A stretch of DNA of 64,000 bases from Chrysophaeum taylorii (taxonomy: Eukaryota; Sar; Pelagophyceae; Pelagomonadales; Pelagomonadaceae): assembly GCA_029834535.1 (NCBI GenBank), contig JAQMWT010000336.1:18902-82901 (forward strand), written 5' to 3'. The translations under genes and the position numbers were made by a program. Each line of letters begins with the position of its first letter. Within the stretch, counting starts at the first letter, position 1. The notes beneath the pieces are model-generated. The model did no database searches. It was not told the DNA's origin and worked only from the letters and a program-made list of their open reading frames with translations. Positions 62,081-64,000 of this stretch are shown piece after piece.

Positions 62081-63500
62081 TCTCCGACACCACCTTTCGT
62101 CACGTACAGACTCCGCTGTTAAATACGCGTACTCGTGTCGTTAAGTTGGTGTCAAAAGATGATCTCCAGGATCCCACTAAATGGGAACCGCCAGAAGCCC
62201 CTATGCTTCCGCTTCCAACAGATGCGCCGGGGACGGCTCATGCTTTTTCTGCTGCCCCCCCCCGACAATCAAAAGTGGACGTTCCGCCGGATCCTGAACC
62301 TGAACAGGAGCCGAAAGTAAGGAGCGAGCCGAATGTGCGCGTCAAAGGTGAAAAGATCAATAAGAGCCACCCTGAGGTGAGGTTCAAATACGAAGAAAAG
62401 TTCGATGTGCCATGGAAGGATGCGCCGCGTGATGCGGACGGTGTACCGTTACCGCAGACTCCGGAGCACGTCAAGGACAATGAGGCGATGAAAGTCGTAA
62501 TTCCGACGAAGGAAGAAGTCGAAAAGGTTGTTCGAGAACTGGGAATTCCCGACAACCCGCATCTGGATGATGATGCGAAGATGATGTTGAGCCACTGCGT
62601 GCAATACGCGTGGGCTTTTTTTGATCCGATTATGAGACCCGTGGACTCGCCACCGGTTTCTCTACGATTTAAAGACGCAAACCCACGACCGATCAAGATG
62701 ACGCCTTATAGGTTGACGCCAGCAAAGCTCGAGTGTCTCAGAAAGCAGATCACTGAGTGGTGTCGCGATGGAGTCATCCGACCGGCGAACTCTCCGTGGG
62801 GATTCCCTGTACTGATGCTGCCTAAGAAGGGAGCAGAGGCCGGGACGTCGAATGCTTTTCGTGCTGCAGTTGACTTGCGTCAGCTCAATGATCAGCTGGT
62901 CAATGACAGTTGGCCGAATATTCGTCAAGATGATGGCTTTTTTTGCCATGCGCCGTTGGCGGACGTGCATTGATATTCGATGGGGTTATCATAACCTACG
63001 TTTGGACGCCGCTGCTCAGGGCGCCGTTACGATGGTTAGTCCACTTGGAGCCCCATAGTTTCTTGCGCTTGCGCTCTAACTAGAAAAACAGCAGGAGCTC
63101 TCTTTTGTAAGCAGATTGAGCTAGCGATTTGTCCACATGGATGTATAAGGACTTGGTCGCGTTTGTCGACGATATTATGATGGGATCGGATGAACTCCAC
63201 CGACATTTACAAGTTTGATTGAAGTGAGTTGTGCCATTTAGCACAGCGAGGATATAGTGGACGAACTTCGAAGTTCCACCTCCTCAAGGATGAAATCGAG
63301 TTTTTGGGACATATTTCGACTCCGGAAGGCTTGAAGCCGAATCCCAAGACGTTTAGAAGCGCTGCAGCAGATGCCGATTCCCGGTACGTTGCCTAACACG
63401 TCCCCGAAGACCCAGATTCGATCTTTCATCGGCATGAGCAACTATTGCCGCCGATATGTGAAGAATTATTCGAAGATTGTGGAGCCGCTTAGGCGATTGT
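62081..63500 (+). pseudogene. Ty3/gypsy reverse transcriptase
   Basis: Continues in frame from the methyltransferase (438-codon frame 61657-62973). After a charged linker (62090-62490) come RPIKMTPYRLTPAKLECL, ITEWCRDGVIRPANSPWGF, PVLMLPKKG and FRAAVDLRQLNDQLV (the Asp of motif A region), then in shifted frames IRWGYHNLRLDAA (62970-63010), the catalytic FVDDIMMGSDE box (63160-63192), LLKDEIEFLGH and SFIGMSNYCRRYVKNYS (thumb). At least three frame changes occur. Fingers-palm-thumb order is that of gypsy elements. Confidence 0.8.
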
Positions 63501-64000
63501 GTCTTGAAGGCGTTAAGTTTGAGTGGACGCCTGAGTGCCAAAAGGCATGGGACACGATCATCGAAGCTTGGTGGACTCTCGCGGAGTTTATCATCCTGAC
63601 TACGATCTTCCTTTTCAGATCCGCTCGGATGCTTCCAAGGATGGTCGGGCGCGTATCTTTTTCAGCTCGTGGAAGTCAAGGACGAAACCGGCAAGGTGAC
63701 ACGAGAGGAACGAGTAATTGAGTATTGGAGCCGAGCTGTGCCGAAAGAGATGCGGAACTATGAGCCTCGCCGGCTAGAGCTACTGGCAGTTCTTTCGCTC
63801 TTGAGCATTTCCGCTCTTATATCGAAGGTCAAAGACGATCCTTGAAACGGATCATCGCAACTTGACGTTTTTACGAAAGGCGAAGCACTCGTCTGGGCAG
63901 TTGGCTCGATGGGCGATGCGGCTCGCCAATTTTGATCCTGAATTGGGCTACAAACCAGGAAAGTCGCCGGGAATGAGTATACCTGACTGTCCTCTCTCGC
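63501..64000 (+). pseudogene. Ty3/gypsy RNase H, truncated by window end
   Basis: KAWDTIIEAW, then IRSDASKDGRARIFF with the catalytic Asp (about 63618-63660), RVIEYWSRAVPKEMRNYEP, and LETDHRNLTFLRKAKHSS, GQLARWAMRLANFDPELG (about 63836-63955). Frame changes near 63610 and 63835. The element continues past the window. Confidence 0.8.

Larger units (their letters stand above)
56321..64000 (+). mobile_element. Ty3/gypsy-type retroelement carrying a DNA methyltransferase domain (truncated by window end)
   Basis: Order on the + strand: gag (57126-58991), Pro/Glu-rich spacer and protease-like segment (59520-60398), C5 cytosine methyltransferase domain (about 61210-62070), reverse transcriptase (about 62500-63500) and RNase H (about 63590 onward). 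Integrase and the 3' LTR would lie beyond 64000. Many frameshifts and some stops interrupt the reading frames, so this copy is probably defective. Its AT content is higher than that of the host genes. Left limit is a guess. Confidence 0.8.

Overview
The window looks like nuclear DNA of a unicellular eukaryote, most likely a photosynthetic stramenopile (pelagophyte- or dictyochophyte-like alga). Reasons: eukaryote-only genes (Prp4 spliceosome subunit, NEK-type kinase, AdoMet decarboxylase with pyruvoyl self-cleavage site), GC-rich mostly intronless genes, plasma-membrane-type hybrid histidine kinases, mitochondrial/secretory leader peptides, and many LINE, Helitron, DDE and Ty3/gypsy remnants. 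The lineage is inferred from gene style, not proven.

Layout. 0.6-15.7 kb is a gene-rich host segment: AdoMet decarboxylase (-) head-to-head with a sulfotransferase-like/branched-chain aminotransferase fusion (+); an unknown protein; a secreted or organellar LON-domain protein (-) head-to-head with a hybrid histidine kinase (+); a Q/H-rich zinc-ribbon protein (-) head-to-head with S-adenosylmethionine synthetase (+). 16.3-19.9 kb holds a decayed LINE (RT and RNase H on +) abutting an oppositely oriented LINE endonuclease piece. 20.2-25.3 kb carries a DOPA-dioxygenase/PEBP fusion, a GH20 hexosaminidase and a small cupin, separated by a Helitron-derived repeat. 25.5-33.0 kb is a tandem array of about 1-kb units, each carrying the C-terminal end of a PIF1/Helitron helicase on the minus strand plus a minisatellite. 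33.3-34.2 kb is a decayed transposase. 35.6-36.5 kb is a CobW/COG0523 GTPase, followed by a gene-poor stretch.

41-56 kb is again host-gene rich: an N-repeat protein/Prp4 head-to-head pair, a flavin reductase-like protein, a P-loop kinase-like protein, a pseudogene of a second hybrid histidine kinase, a NEK-like kinase head-to-head with an acyl-CoA dehydrogenase of the long DmdC-like type, and three unrecognised proteins. 57.1 kb to the right edge is a Ty3/gypsy-type retroelement (gag, protease-like, reverse transcriptase, RNase H), truncated by the window end.

The most notable object is that retroelement: between protease and reverse transcriptase it carries a C5 cytosine DNA methyltransferase domain with recognisable motifs I, IV (PPC), VIII, IX and X. 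Retrotransposons carrying such a domain are known only from a few lineages (dinoflagellates, charophytes). Other notable items are the Helitron-end tandem array, the DOPA-dioxygenase/PEBP fusion, the short uORF abutting AdoMet decarboxylase, a mitochondrial-type leader on S-adenosylmethionine synthetase, and an intact/decayed histidine kinase pair. Metabolically, AdoMet synthesis, AdoMet decarboxylation and a branched-chain-type aminotransferase all touch methionine/polyamine turnover.
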